This document shows, one piece after another, positions 8,967-19,368 of a stretch of 64,000 nt of DNA. The position numbers were made by a program, and so were the translations under genes. Source of the DNA: Galeopsis tetrahit (lineage: Eukaryota > Streptophyta > Magnoliopsida > Lamiales > Lamiaceae); the NCBI GenBank assembly GCA_963675135.1, contig OY776129.1:59335028-59399027 (forward strand), in the 5' to 3' direction. The notes below the pieces were generated by a model. The model did not search any database, was not told the DNA's origin, and was given only the letters and a program-made list of their open reading frames with translations. Position 1 is the stretch's first letter. The number at the start of each line of letters is the position of its first letter.

Positions 8967-11055
8967 ATGTCATCTTCCACTCATACTTCATCAGACTCCA
9001 TATCTATGGAGAGTTCTACCTCCAACCCTCTCACCATATTTCCCATAACTGACCTTACTTTGAAGGCCAAAATTTCCGGTCCTTCTCTACTTTCTTCTGA
9101 GCGGGTTGCCGCCTTCCTCCGTTCGGGAATCTTTCCTCCCGAGTACATAGTTAGGGCAGCCCATAGGAAAGAACGCCCAAACTTTTCGGGTCCGAACACT
9201 TTAGCCTTCTGGGAAGCCCAACTAAAGGCAGGTCTCCGTTTTCCAATTCATCCTTATTTCTCCAAAATTTCTACTTACCTTCGTATACCTTTAAACCAAT
9301 TTACTCCAAATGCTATAAGAGCGATGTTAGGCTTCTTCATTCTGATGAAGGGAAACGGTGGCGAACCTTCAGCCCCACTCTTTTTAACTCAATATATGTG
9401 CAAGTTTGCCGACGGGTTCTTTTATGCTTGTGGTCGCACTTCCAGAACCGGAAAGTTCATGGAAAAACTCCATGAGGGGGTCCAGGACTGGAAGGACTAC
9501 TACTTTTTTGTCACGAATCCTTCTCCTTGGGAATTTCCTCACGAAGAATGGATTTATGAGAACCCTGGAGTGCCCCGTCCTCCTCTTTCTGTTTGTTCCT
9601 CTCTAAACTTGGATGTGATGAACCATCTAAATGACCATGTCTCTGCCCATGGCTTTTTTGATGTGATGAGTATTTGTAAAAATCCTAGAGCCCTCTCTCA
9701 TTTCGGTTTTGGTCGCCCCGATTATCCCCTAGGCCCTGACGATGGTAATACCATTTCTTTTTCCTTGGTACTGTCTTCGAAATTTGTACTGCAGTGTTTA
9801 TTAATGTCATTTTGTGTCTATTTGTGCAGCTATGAGTTGGTTAACTCAGATTTCGCGGGATGCTGCCCCTCTCTCAATGGTTAATAAGTCTCCTGCCCCT
9901 GAAAGTTCTTCGAAGGCTCAAATTCCTCCTTCCCCTGTGAAACCTGCTGTTGGGTCTGTTGCTAAGCGTACCCGTTCCTCTACCGAGAAAGCCATTGTTT
10001 CTACGTTGCCTCCTGTCTCCGATGCTTCCAAGAAGAATAAGTCCAAGACCAAATCCTCTCTGCCTAATGTTGCTTCCGATGCTCCGGATGAGATTAATGT
10101 CGACCATCTCTTGGCTTTCATAGAGCGTTACACTCCGACTCCTGCCACTGAGGCCCTCAATGCTCTGTCTTTCGGAGAGCGGGTTGTGCATGCTGCTCAC
10201 AGCTTTACCCAGGTATTCTCTTCATGCAAATATACTTCTAAGTAGTTTTAATAAGAAATAGCGTACTTGTCTTACTTCTTTAGATAATTCATTGTGTAGT
10301 TTGGCCTCCTGTTCTCCAATGTGTCTGAACGAGCCCTTCAGTCCCTTCAGCTGGTGGATGACCTCCACAGCCAGGTAGAGTTGGAGAAGGTGAAGGGGGA
10401 TATTCTCGAAGCAGAGTTACATGATGCTAACCAAAGGTGTAAAGTACTCCAGACGACGCTTTCAGGGGAGATTTCTCCTTTGAAGAAAGAGTTTGGTAAA
10501 CGGGTGGAACAACTGGAAGTCACTCTTCCTCAAGCTGGTATGAATTTGTGCTTGGACTCCCTGTTTACCTCTGCCGCAGGTCAACAATTTCTAGGTACCT
10601 TGCATCAGGAGTGGCTGGAGGCCTTTCTTCAGAGTAGCAGCTTTTTGGGGGCGATGGGTGCATACATCCCTCACTTCATTGATCATGGATTTTCCAATGC
10701 TGTGGCTGAGCATTCTGCTCCTGGCTTTAATGGTCAATATACTCGCGCCCTCCGGCTAGAAGAATTGGACACTCCTCCCAAGTTCCCTGGAGATGCTAAA
10801 GAAGACATCAATACTCCATGGTGGTTACCTGGGATGAGGAAGGCGATCTTGGAGTTGAAGGATGCTTCCCTGAAATTAGATGATCTTACGCCAGCGAGGG
10901 ATATACCTTTCCCTATCCATGTGGAAAACCCAACTCCAATGGCTACTGTGGCAGCGGATGCTCTGATGGAGAAGGCAGAGGGAGGCGGTTCCAGTGGGCG
11001 AGCGGAGGAGACTGGAGCAGGCTCTGAGGGGGACAATGATATTCCCCTCTCTTGA
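8967..11055 (+). CDS. Antisense additional ORF (aORF) of the Tat element, spliced
   Basis: This ORF lies opposite to gag-pol, next to the 3' LTR. Exon 1 starts at ATG 8967 (MSSSTHTSSDS) and runs to about 9767. It contains the conserved block ERVAAFLRSGIFPPEY...FWEAQLKAGLRFPIHPYF...TPNAIRAMLGFFILM, which I recognise as the putative gypsy-type transposon domain (Transposase_28-like). A donor GGTACTG is at 9768. The first acceptor (9829) would meet a stop at once; acceptor CAG at 9847-9849 restores frame, so intron 1 is uncertain. Exon 2 runs to 10212. Intron 2 is 10213-10299 (GTATTC..TGTGTAG) and keeps phase. Exon 3 (10300-11055) begins FGLLFSNVSERALQS, is Glu/Lys rich and probably coiled coil, and ends DNDIPLS. 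Function is unknown across the lineage. An upstream in-frame extension to 8574 is open but lies in probable leader sequence. Confidence 0.75.
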
Positions 11056-12397
11056 TAACTTTCATTTCCCTGATAATATTTTGATACTTTTTAAAACACT
11101 CTTTCGTTTTGTTAAGGCCTCTAAGGCCCTTTTTGGTATTTTCCGGAGACTCCACACTCCGGGGTTTTCTGTGGAGGGCTTAGGCATGGTGCCTTAAGTC
11201 TTGAATATTTCTGCTTTTCTTTCGCTTAGTATCGTACCTGCACATTTATCATTTGGCATGCATATATATATATCTCTGACTAGGTCATTAAACGTGTAAC
11301 ATAATATTCATCCTGCTTATGCATCTAGCATGTTTTCAGCATTTTCTTGACACGTAAAGGCTCTAAAGCTCCTAGAGGAATCTTAATGAGGAGATAGGGT
11401 TGATATCCCTGTACTTACTTGGTGTTTTGCTAATGTTTCCAGTCTTTCTCTTAACACTAGAGTTTTAGGGATTACTCTCTCCCCTAGGTTGGAATTCGTA
11501 GGGATTATACTCTCCCTTAAGTTGTTTATACTCGTGAGAGTTGTTTATACTCGTAAGAGTTGGTTTATACTCGTAAGAGTTAGTTTATACTCGTAAGAGT
11601 TGGTTTATACTCGTAAGAGTTGGTTTATACTCGTAAGAGTTAGTTTATACTCGTAAGAGTTCTTAGGGATTATACTCTCCCTTAAGTTGTTTATACTCGT
11701 AAGAGTTAGTTTATACTCGTAAGAGTTAGTTTATACTCGCAAGAGTTGGTTTATACTCGTAAGAGTTTGTTTATACTCGTAAGAGTTTGTTTATACTCGT
11801 AAGAGTTTGTTTATACTCGTAAGAGTTTTTGAGAGTCGCTAGGGATAGGGTTTATCGACGAATTAATCATGTCTTCCACTGCTGTACCCCCTACTCCCCC
11901 TAGCTTTAGAGGCTGTCGTGAATAGAAACTTTAGGAATTTTTCCTAGGTATTCTCTATTCGGGCGTTTACAAGTTGGTGAAAATTTCTCTATCTTGTAAT
12001 GTCTCTATCATGTTACGTTTCAGTTTTCAACACACGTTCGTTATTCCAGCACTCACTATGCAGGCCCTTAACAGTTATCTTAACACGGTATTAACATATG
12101 AGGATCGTTTCATCATAAAATTGGCACATAAGAGTCATCTTATCACAATATTAACATGCATTCAGGGATATACTGAAATTTTATCAAAACCGATGCTCCA
12201 TTGATCAAAAAGTGTTTATCAACATAGGCAAATAAGGGGAACCTATGCCGGCCTCATTAAAAACCTCTCCGTGGTAAAACCCCAAAGGGAAACCCACGGA
12301 GAGGGAAAAAGAGTGCCGGTGAAGCAATTATTCGAATAAGAAACAAATATTCAAAATTGTTCGTAAAGAGAAAGGAAGTAGGGGAATAACACCTTCC
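11056..12397 (-). other. Spacer/3' untranslated region of the Tat element
   Basis: This is non-coding sequence between the pol stop (12398) and the antisense ORF. It holds the tandem array at 11521-11836. The ORF at 11974-12204 has no recognisable features and I do not call it a gene. Confidence 0.6.
11521..11836. repeat. 20-bp tandem array in the Tat 3' untranslated region
   Basis: The unit TTATACTCGTAAGAGTTGGT, with G/A/T variation in its last bases, repeats about 15 times in two blocks (about 11522-11661 and 11690-11836). The blocks are separated by CTTAGGGATTATACTCTCCC. That separator is itself a copy of sequence seen just upstream near 11460-11520. Short arrays in this position are documented for Tat elements as seeds of satellite DNA. 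Confidence 0.92.
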
Positions 12398-15300
12398 TCA
12401 AACATAAAACCTCTTCAAGTGGCACACATTCCACGGCCTGAGTATCTCTTTCCCTGTCATGTCTTGGAGATTATATGCTCCGCCTTTTAGGACCTGTATC
12501 ACCCTGTACGGGCCTTCCCAATTGGGTTCCATCTTCCCAGTATTCTTCAAGGCATCTGCTCTCCGAAGGACTAAATCTCCCACTTTAAAGGAACGAGGGA
12601 TTACCCTACGATCATATGCTGCTTTGATCCGACTCTTGTACCTTTCTGCTTTTAATCTTGCCATCTCCCTCTCTTCATCTACTAGGTCCAGCGCTTCCCT
12701 CATCAATTCTTCATTTCTTTTTTCTTCAAAATAGGTGATCCGGTGCGATTTGAGTCTAGCTTCAGGAGGTATCACTGCCGCTGCCCCATATACCAAGTAG
12801 AAGGGAGATTCGCCCGTAGCTGTTTTAGGGCTAGTTCTGTAGGACCAGAGGACGTTGTCCAACTCCTTCACCCATTTTCCTCCTACTTCTTCCAATCGCG
12901 TTCGAATACCATCCACTAAGATTCGGTTTGTAACTTCCACCTGCCCATTAGCTTGTGGGTGGGCTACTGAAGTAAACCTCTGGGTAATGTTCCATCTTTC
13001 GCACCATCTCCTTACTTTCTCTCCATTGAATTGTGTTCCATTGTCGGAAACTAAGATTCTGGGTACTCCAAACCTGCAACAAATATGTCTAGCAAGAAAA
13101 AGAATTACATTATCCTCTTCGATTTTGGCTAAAGGCACAGCCTCTACCCATTTACTGAAATAATCTACGGCTACGATCAAAAATTTTCTTCCCCCTGGTG
13201 CTAAGGGGAAAGGTCCCACCAAATCTATCCCCCATTTGGCGAAAGGACAGGGCGAGTACATAGCCCCCATCTCTTCCGCTGGTACCCGTATCAAAGGTCC
13301 ATTCTTCTGACATTTCTCACACTTCTTCACATATTCTCTAGCATCTCTGCTTATGTTAGGCCAATAAAAGCCTGCCCTGAATACTTTCTTCACCATGGTC
13401 TGGTAACCCTCATGGCTGGATGCGCAACCTTCGTGGATGTCCTTGATCACTAGCTCTGCCTCCCTTCTTGAGAGACATTTCAAATAAGGTTGAGTGAATG
13501 ACCTCTTGTACAATTGGCCTCCTAGGATGCAATACTTCCTTCTCCATGCCTTGGCTTCTCTAGACGTTGGGGTTGTTGGACCCCTGTTCAATTCTTCCCA
13601 TATTTCTTTCCTCCAATCATCCCCTGCTGTTATCTCTCCAATCAGGGTTTCCGTAGCTACTTGATCAGCTACTAACAGGGTTACCTTTCCGTCTCCCTCG
13701 AATTCAGTGGAACTAGCCAGTTTAGACAGTCCATCTGCTTTCGTATTCTCTTCTCTTGGTACCTGTACCACTTCAAAAATATGGAATTTATTTTTTAATT
13801 TCTTTACCTCCTCTAGATAGGTGATCATCTTCTCATCTTTGGCAAGGTACTCCCCCATGACCTGTTGCACTACCAACTGCGAATCGGAATATAGGGTAAC
13901 TTTCTGTGCCCCTAATTCTGCTGCCATACTAGCCCCTCTAATTAGAGCTTCGTACTCCGCTCCATTGTTTGAGGTTGAAAACCGAAATTTGACAGCCACC
14001 TGCACTTCTTGACCTTCAGGGTCGATCAGTAATATCCCTGCTCCACATCCCAAGGCGGATGCTGAGCCATCCACGTATACTTTCCATCCTTGTTCTTCTT
14101 CCACTCTGGTAGACTCTTGAATAAAATCTGCTAGGGCTTGAGCCTTGATGGCTCTCCTTGGTTCATAGTCTATATCATACTCCTGCAATTTCACTGCCCA
14201 CCTGACCATTCTTCCTGATAAATCTGCTCTTCCCAGTGTCTGCTTCAATGGGAAGTTAGTCCGCACCATCACTTTATAAGATAGGAAGTAAGGGCGTAAT
14301 CTCCTAGCTGTTACCACCACTGCCAGGGCTGCCTTCTCCACCTCCGAATACCTTGCTTCCGCTCCTTGGATGACCTTGCTCACATAATATATGGGCTGTT
14401 GTGTGGAACCTTCCTCTTTCATCAAGGCAGTACTCAGAGAATGTTCCCCTACTGAGAGGTATAGGAGTAGAACATCTCCCTGAGTGGGCTTAGTTAACTT
14501 CGGGAGCTGTTCTAGATGGAGCTTCAATTCCTCAAAAGCCTTCTGGCATTGTTCATCCCATTCGAATCTTGAGCCCTTCCTTAGTGTTCTGAAGAAGTGA
14601 TGGCTCTTTTCCGCTGATTTTGCTATAAATCTGCTAAGGGCTGCGATCCTGCCGTTCAAAGTCTGCAACTCCTTCAGGTTTCGAGGGGGTTGCATGTCAA
14701 GGACCGCTTTTACCTTGGCAGGGTTAACCTCTATTCCTCTTTGCGTCACCATATATCCGAGAAATTTCCCTGAACCTACTCCAAAGGAACATTTAGCGGG
14801 GTTAAGTTTGATACCGTTTTCTCTAATTACCTGGAATATCTCCTTCAGGTCATCAATGTGTTCCTCTTCTTTGATGCTTTTAACTAGCATGTCATCTACA
14901 TAAACCTCCATATTTCTCCCTATCTGACTTCGGAAAACCGAGTCTACCATCCTTTGATAGGTGGCTCCTGCATTTATTAGTCCGAACGGCATACGTACAT
15001 AACCAAAAGTACCACATGTTGCAATAAATCATACCTTGGGTATATCGAGAGGGTTCAACTGGATTTGGTGGTAACCCTGATAAGCATCCATCATGCTAAG
15101 CAGTTCGAACCCGGATGTGGCATCCACCAGTTGATCAATCCTGGGTAAGGGGTAGTGATCTTTAGGGCAGGCTTTGTTCAAGTCCCTAAAGTCAATGCAC
15201 ATCCTCCATTTGCCGGCTCCCTTGGACACCAGTACTGCGTTCGAGAGCCACTCAGGGAACTATACTCTCTTCACATGCCCTGCATTCAACAATTTATCGA

Positions 15301-15400
15301 TCTCCTCCTTTACAATGAGGTTCTTCTCTTTGCCAAAGTTCCTCAGCTTCTGTTTCACGGGTCTAGCTTTGGGATCTACATTCAGATGGTGCACTGCTAT
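12398..15400 (-). pseudogene. Tat element pol: RT, two RNase H domains, integrase (in-frame stops)
   Basis: One frame continues from the protease ORF but is cut by TAG at 15260-15262 and TGA at 15029-15031. Before the TGA comes RT block WRMCIDFRDLNKACPKDHYP; after it MPFGLINAGATYQRM and the catalytic YVDDML. The first RNase H (LLLYLSVGEHSLSTAL) lacks the usual Asp, as is typical of this lineage. The second RNase H is intact in outline: VYVDGSASALGCG, NNGAEYEALI, LYSDSQLV, KADGLSKLAS. Integrase follows with the HHCC-type HEGCASSHEG..CEKCQKNG and the core D-D-E (GIDLVGPFP, VSDNGTQFNG, NGQVEVTNR), then a GDLVLRR C-terminus ending HLKRFYV. The TAG sits where Gln is expected, consistent with C-to-T deamination. 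Not autonomous as it stands. Confidence 0.88.
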
Positions 15401-16273
15401 TTACGGAGGGATACCCGTCATATCCGTCGCCGTAAATGCAAAGATGTCTGCATTCTCTCGGAGGGTAAAAATCACCTTTTCCTGGAGCTCAGGGTTCATA
15501 TTCGTACCTATCCTGGTTGTAAATCCTTCTCTCCCTGGATAGAGCTCGATGCTCATTAACTCTTCGTCCGCTTTGGCCTTGGGTTGCTCTTGCATTAGCT
15601 CACCCACTTTCTGTCTCTTCAGCTCAGGGTCTTCGCCCTTAAATCTCTCCATTCCTCTGAATATGGCCCTGTCTGCTATCTTGACCGATTCCACGTAACA
15701 CTTCCTTGCCTGATATTGATCGCCACATATCTCTCCCACACCCCCCGAGGCAGGGAACTTCATCTTCATGTGGAAGGTAGAGATCACTGCCTGAAAAATA
15801 TTCAAGCTCGGCCTTCCCATTACTACGTTATAAGAAGATGGGACATCTACAATCAGGAATTCTATGACTTGTACTCGACGGTTAGGGGAAACTCCTAACC
15901 CTACTTGCAGTAACGCTGAACCGAGGGGTTGAATGGCTCCCCCTGAGAATCCATAAAGAGCGGTTTCCACCGGTCTAAGCTTTATATTCAGGTCCATCTT
16001 TTTAAAGCACTCAAAAAACATGATGTCAGCGGAGCTTCCAGTATCCACAAAAATTCTTGCTACATCGTATCCTGCTATATCCGTAGTAATGACTAATGCG
16101 TCATTATGAATCTCTCTGGGTTCCCCTGCGTCTTCTGGCCCGAAGTGAATGTCCGGACCTTCTGCCATCTTTCCCACCTCATGGTACTCTACATTCCTCT
16201 CATTCTTCAGCGATCGAACGCTTTGCTTTCTCTGCTTGAAGGAATCCCCATCAGCGGGGCCTCCCATGATCAT
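15401..16273 (-). CDS. Tat element protease segment of pol
   Basis: The ORF begins MIMGGPADGDSF and overlaps the gag stop by the four bases ATGA, in the -1 frame relative to gag. The retropepsin active site is RIFVDTGSSADIMF, followed by YNVVMGRPSLNIF. It ends at a TAA (15401-15403) just after ATDMTGIPP, where the related pro-pol frame is expected to continue, so this is probably a nonsense mutation. The segment would process the Gag-Pol polyprotein. Whether the -1 shift is programmed or a mutation is unclear; I see no textbook slippery heptamer at the overlap. Confidence 0.82.
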   Translation of the reverse strand: MIMGGPADGDSFKQRKQSVRSLKNERNVEYHEVGKMAEGPDIHFGPEDAGEPREIHNDALVITTDIAGYDVARIFVDTGSSADIMFFECFKKMDLNIKLRPVETALYGFSGGAIQPLGSALLQVGLGVSPNRRVQVIEFLIVDVPSSYNVVMGRPSLNIFQAVISTFHMKMKFPASGGVGEICGDQYQARKCYVESVKIADRAIFRGMERFKGEDPELKRQKVGELMQEQPKAKADEELMSIELYPGREGFTTRIGTNMNPELQEKVIFTLRENADIFAFTATDMTGIPP

Positions 16274-18024
16274 GTGGATAGTTCCCCTCTTTTGGGGAGG
16301 GGTGGTGGCTCCTCATTGCCCTTCCTCTGATCTCTTCTATCATCTTCCTGCTTCCCCTCAGGGTCCTTTCTCTTCTGACCCCTGGGGCCCTGTCGGTCTC
16401 TGAAAATAAACTCCTTCAAGTGACCTGCCTGAATCATCCTCTCTATCTCATCCTTCAGATGCCAACATTGGTTGGTATCGTGGCCATAATCGTTATGGAA
16501 CCTGCAGAATTTGTTTGACTTAGGATTTTGGGGACCTCTGCTTCTTGAATAGGGGAATTTCATATCCGGATGATCCCCCGCCACCTCTAGGACTTCGGCT
16601 GGCTCTAACCTCAAAGGGGTATATCTCTTTGCCCCTCTCCTGGGGTTCCAGGGTGCAGCTTCCTCTCTTCTTACATTTTCCAACCTCCTGGAGCTCCGAT
16701 GTCTCTCTGGACTTGGCCTCCTAAGCGGAATTTCTTTCCTCCTTTCTCCATTACCCACTATGGCTCTGGTCTCTGATCGCTTGGCTTTTCTTACCTCTTC
16801 CAAGGTGAGGTATTTTTCTGCCCTCCTTAACAATTCATCAAAAGTTCGAACTGACTTCTTGGCTAGGGATGTGAACAGATCCCCATCTCTTAACCCGTTG
16901 GTGAGGGCGTTAATCTTAATCTCTGAGGAGGCTGTAGGTACTTCCAGAGCTGCTTGGTTGAATCTTTTTAAGAAAGCCCTCAAGCTCTCATTCTCTCCCT
17001 GGCGCATGTTAAATAAGGTAAGGGTAGCCCTAGGCTGTCTCCTAGCGCTGGCGAATTGATGCAGGAACAATTCGCTGAATTCAGACCACGAGTGAACAGT
17101 GTCTGGTCCCAGTTGTGTGAACCATTGCTGTGCAGCCTTAGACAGAGTGGTCAGGAACACTCTGCACTTAACGCCCTCTCCATATCGATGTAATAGAGCA
17201 GCATTCTCAAACCTCATCAGGTGCTCATACGGGTCCGTGGTGCCATCATATTCAAAGTTCAGAGATTTGAAATTAGAGGGCAACTCATCTTGCAAAATAC
17301 TAGATGAAAATTGATATCCAGTGGTATAAGAGGGTTTACTTACATTGTCAGTAATATGTCTCTGCATATCCCTCATCTCCTTTCGCAAGGCCTGTATCTG
17401 ATCACTGACGGCTCCTTGATACGTGTCGTCCGTGCTTTCTCCCACCCCTGTCTCTAGGGTGGTGTCCCCAAGGATCCTTTCCGTATCCCTCCGAGGGGGT
17501 CTTTCCAAGATGCTCCTTTCGGCTTGAGAAGGTACCTTTTCTTCTGGGTTCCGAGGGGGATCCTCGTTCCTGGAAGGGACTGGGATTGAGTCAATGACCT
17601 GCTCTGGTGGATTTGGGCGTGTGCCCTTATGAGTAGGTTCGGGGGGACGAAGTCCTCGAGCAGCAATTATTCTTTCCACTGATTGTGCGATCATTTCATC
17701 CAACTGATCTCGGGAGACAGTCAGGAGTTCCGGTTGAGCGTTAGGGTTATCCCTATTGATTCCGCTACCAGAAGCTCCTGAGGTGCCTGGCACATCTCCC
17801 TCCAGAGCAGGAGGGATATCCTCCAGCGTATGATCTACCGGTTGTTTCCCTAGATTTCGATTAGAGGGAAAACCTGGAGGGGGAATATCTTCTGGTGTAT
17901 GATCCGCGGGTCGTTTCCCTAAATTTCGATTTAAGGGAAATCCTGGAGGGGGCGGAGGAAGAGGAGAAGGAGTGGAATCCCCTTTCTCCTTTGTCTGCTT
18001 CGTTGAATCATGTCCTCCACCCAT
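16270..18024 (-). CDS. Tat element gag
   Basis: An ORF of 584 codons starts MGGGHDSTKQTKEKG, 58 bp inside the 5' LTR. The N-terminus is Pro-rich, with two near-identical repeats (PPGFPLNRNLGKRPADHTPE and PPGFPSNRNLGKQPVDHTLE). The capsid-like retrotransposon gag domain is around residues 240-390 (PYEHLMRFENAALLHRYGEG, AAQQWFTQLGPDTVHSW). The zinc-knuckle-like CRFHNDYGHDTNQCWHLKDE of this lineage is near residue 520. The ORF is intact. It packages element RNA into cytoplasmic particles. Confidence 0.88.
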   Translation of the reverse strand: MGGGHDSTKQTKEKGDSTPSPLPPPPPGFPLNRNLGKRPADHTPEDIPPPGFPSNRNLGKQPVDHTLEDIPPALEGDVPGTSGASGSGINRDNPNAQPELLTVSRDQLDEMIAQSVERIIAARGLRPPEPTHKGTRPNPPEQVIDSIPVPSRNEDPPRNPEEKVPSQAERSILERPPRRDTERILGDTTLETGVGESTDDTYQGAVSDQIQALRKEMRDMQRHITDNVSKPSYTTGYQFSSSILQDELPSNFKSLNFEYDGTTDPYEHLMRFENAALLHRYGEGVKCRVFLTTLSKAAQQWFTQLGPDTVHSWSEFSELFLHQFASARRQPRATLTLFNMRQGENESLRAFLKRFNQAALEVPTASSEIKINALTNGLRDGDLFTSLAKKSVRTFDELLRRAEKYLTLEEVRKAKRSETRAIVGNGERRKEIPLRRPSPERHRSSRRLENVRREEAAPWNPRRGAKRYTPLRLEPAEVLEVAGDHPDMKFPYSRSRGPQNPKSNKFCRFHNDYGHDTNQCWHLKDEIERMIQAGHLKEFIFRDRQGPRGQKRKDPEGKQEDDRRDQRKGNEEPPPLPKRGELST

Positions 18025-18060
18025 TTAAGTACGAAACTTTTCTCACGCCTTAGCTTGAAA

Positions 18061-18080
18061 AGTTCCCACAGACGGCGCCA
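18061..18080 (-). other. Primer-binding site of the Tat element
   Basis: Two bases inside the 5' LTR the minus strand reads TGGCGCCGTCTGTGGGAACT. A TGGCGCC start complements a tRNA 3' end and is common in Tat/Athila-type elements. I do not assign the tRNA. Confidence 0.75.
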
Positions 18081-18082
18081 GT

Positions 18083-18841
18083 TGATGCGTCGAAAAAGAA
18101 CACTTACAGATGTCAATCGTTCTTTTACGAGCACTGCTAATCACAGATTTGAATCACGTGTTTATCCTTGGTAATCCTCACGAAAATCTCCTTGAGCATC
18201 CCAAAATAACCTGCAAAAGTACGCCGGAGGGGGGCTCCGGCGTATAAGCTCCGACGCTCAAGTCAGATTCAATCGTAGGCGAAATCAATGAGGAATTCCC
18301 CTGTATGTTTAGGGAAATTCCGGCGAATATCGTGGAGTTTCTCCTCCAATCAATGTATATTTCGTGTAAAAGTATGTAAAGTATGTATCTGTTAAAGAAC
18401 TTAACCTTAAGATATGGAAATAACCTTGCTTTTATACCTGGCCCCTCTCTGCGGAGAGGGGAAGACTTCTTCTCCCTAGATTCTCGGCCTATCTCCGTAA
18501 ATTCAGCCTCAAATCCCTAAAGACCCGGCCTCTCTCCCTAAAGACTGGGTTCTTCAGCTTATCGACTCCTATTTTCGTGGGTTTGAACGATTCCCTTGAC
18601 TTGGCTAGGAAATGTGGACTGTTCGTTCCATATTTGGGCTGGATCCTTCCAGGCCCAAGGACTATTAATTTCTCTAAATATGGGCCAAAGGCCCAATAAC
18701 CCTGATTTCTCTGATTTCCCTGCTCAAGCCCAGGGGTGTATTAATCCTGTTTCTTTGACGTATTGACCTAATCACAACTATCATAATTTATCCCGTCTCC
18801 ACGTGTCGACTTCTCAGAGAGCGACATATTTATCTACATCA
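18083..18841 (-). repeat. 5' LTR of the Tat element
   Basis: 759 bp, the same length as the 3' LTR at 7689-8447, followed by target duplication ATACC at 18842-18846. Confidence 0.93.
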
Positions 18842-18846
18842 ATACC

Positions 18847-18980
18847 TTAGAGCAACTGATCGATATTAAATTTTTTATTTAATTTAATTTGTTGACTCAA
18901 AAAAAAAAATTATATTTGACTAAACATTAATTAAAACATACTAACTCTTAATTAAAAAACACGCTGTAGGGATTTCATTA
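18847..18980. other. AT-rich flank between two retrotransposons
   Basis: Unique-looking AT-rich sequence between the Tat and chromovirus insertions. No gene is seen. Confidence 0.6.
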
Positions 18981-18985
18981 GACAG

Positions 18986-19328
18986 TGATACGGACGAGGG
19001 CCGTGGGCTTAAGAATGCATACAATAGGATGAGAAGGGCGCAGAAGAAGGGCCCCAGCCCAAAGCCAGGCCCAAGAAACTCAAGGCAATGAATAATCCAA
19101 TTTATATTACAAATGGGCTTAAGTGAAAGTCCGTTAGCGGCCCACCATGTTAGGGCCTTTTCTGTATTCAATATTGTGCCCTATATAAGGGATAGTTATA
19201 GAACTTATTAGGGATTATTGAAGATAATTGAAGTCAATTCTTAAGCAATTGTTAATTGCGACTCTTGTTTCTCGCTGGCCCGAGCCAGAGCAACAGAGAA
19301 TTCGGATTTACGAACGTGATTCTCATCA
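18986..19328 (+). repeat. 5' LTR of the chromovirus
   Basis: 343 bp, with a TATA-like CCCTATATAAGGG near 19179. It has 14 bp more than the 3' LTR, in a GGGC/CCAG-rich stretch near 19040. Confidence 0.9.
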
Positions 19329-19346
19329 AATTGGTGCTTTCGTTGA
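19329..19346 (+). other. Probable primer-binding site of the chromovirus
   Basis: AATTGGTGCTTTCGTTGA follows the 5' LTR directly. Similar TTGGTGCTTTC sites are common in plant chromoviruses. Confidence 0.6.
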
Positions 19347-19368
19347 GAGTAATTGAGAATCACGTCCA

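Larger units (their letters stand above)
7689..18841 (-). mobile_element. Ty3/gypsy Tat-lineage LTR retrotransposon, 11.2 kb
   Basis: It has two 759-bp LTRs (TGATGCG...TACATCA) and a 5-bp target duplication ATACC (7684-7688 and 18842-18846). Coding runs on the minus strand: gag, protease, reverse transcriptase, a degenerate first RNase H, a second RNase H, integrase. A 3' untranslated region with a tandem array and an antisense spliced ORF follow. The second RNase H plus an antisense extra ORF near the 3' LTR is the known signature of the Tat lineage (Retand/Tat/Ogre group). By eye I find four mismatches between the LTRs, so the insertion is recent, yet pro-pol carries three in-frame stops. 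Confidence 0.93.

Noticed and set aside
11521..11836. CRISPR-like regular array
   Set aside because: The units are directly adjacent 20-bp repeats with no spacers, inside a retrotransposon of a plant genome.
15155..15559. Plus-strand ORFs opposite the Tat protease and RT
   Set aside because: They are shadows of the coding minus strand with no domain of their own.
16255..16295. Programmed -1 frameshift site between Tat gag and protease
   Set aside because: The frames are offset by -1 and overlap by ATGA, but no canonical slippery heptamer fits the gag frame, so a mutation is as likely.
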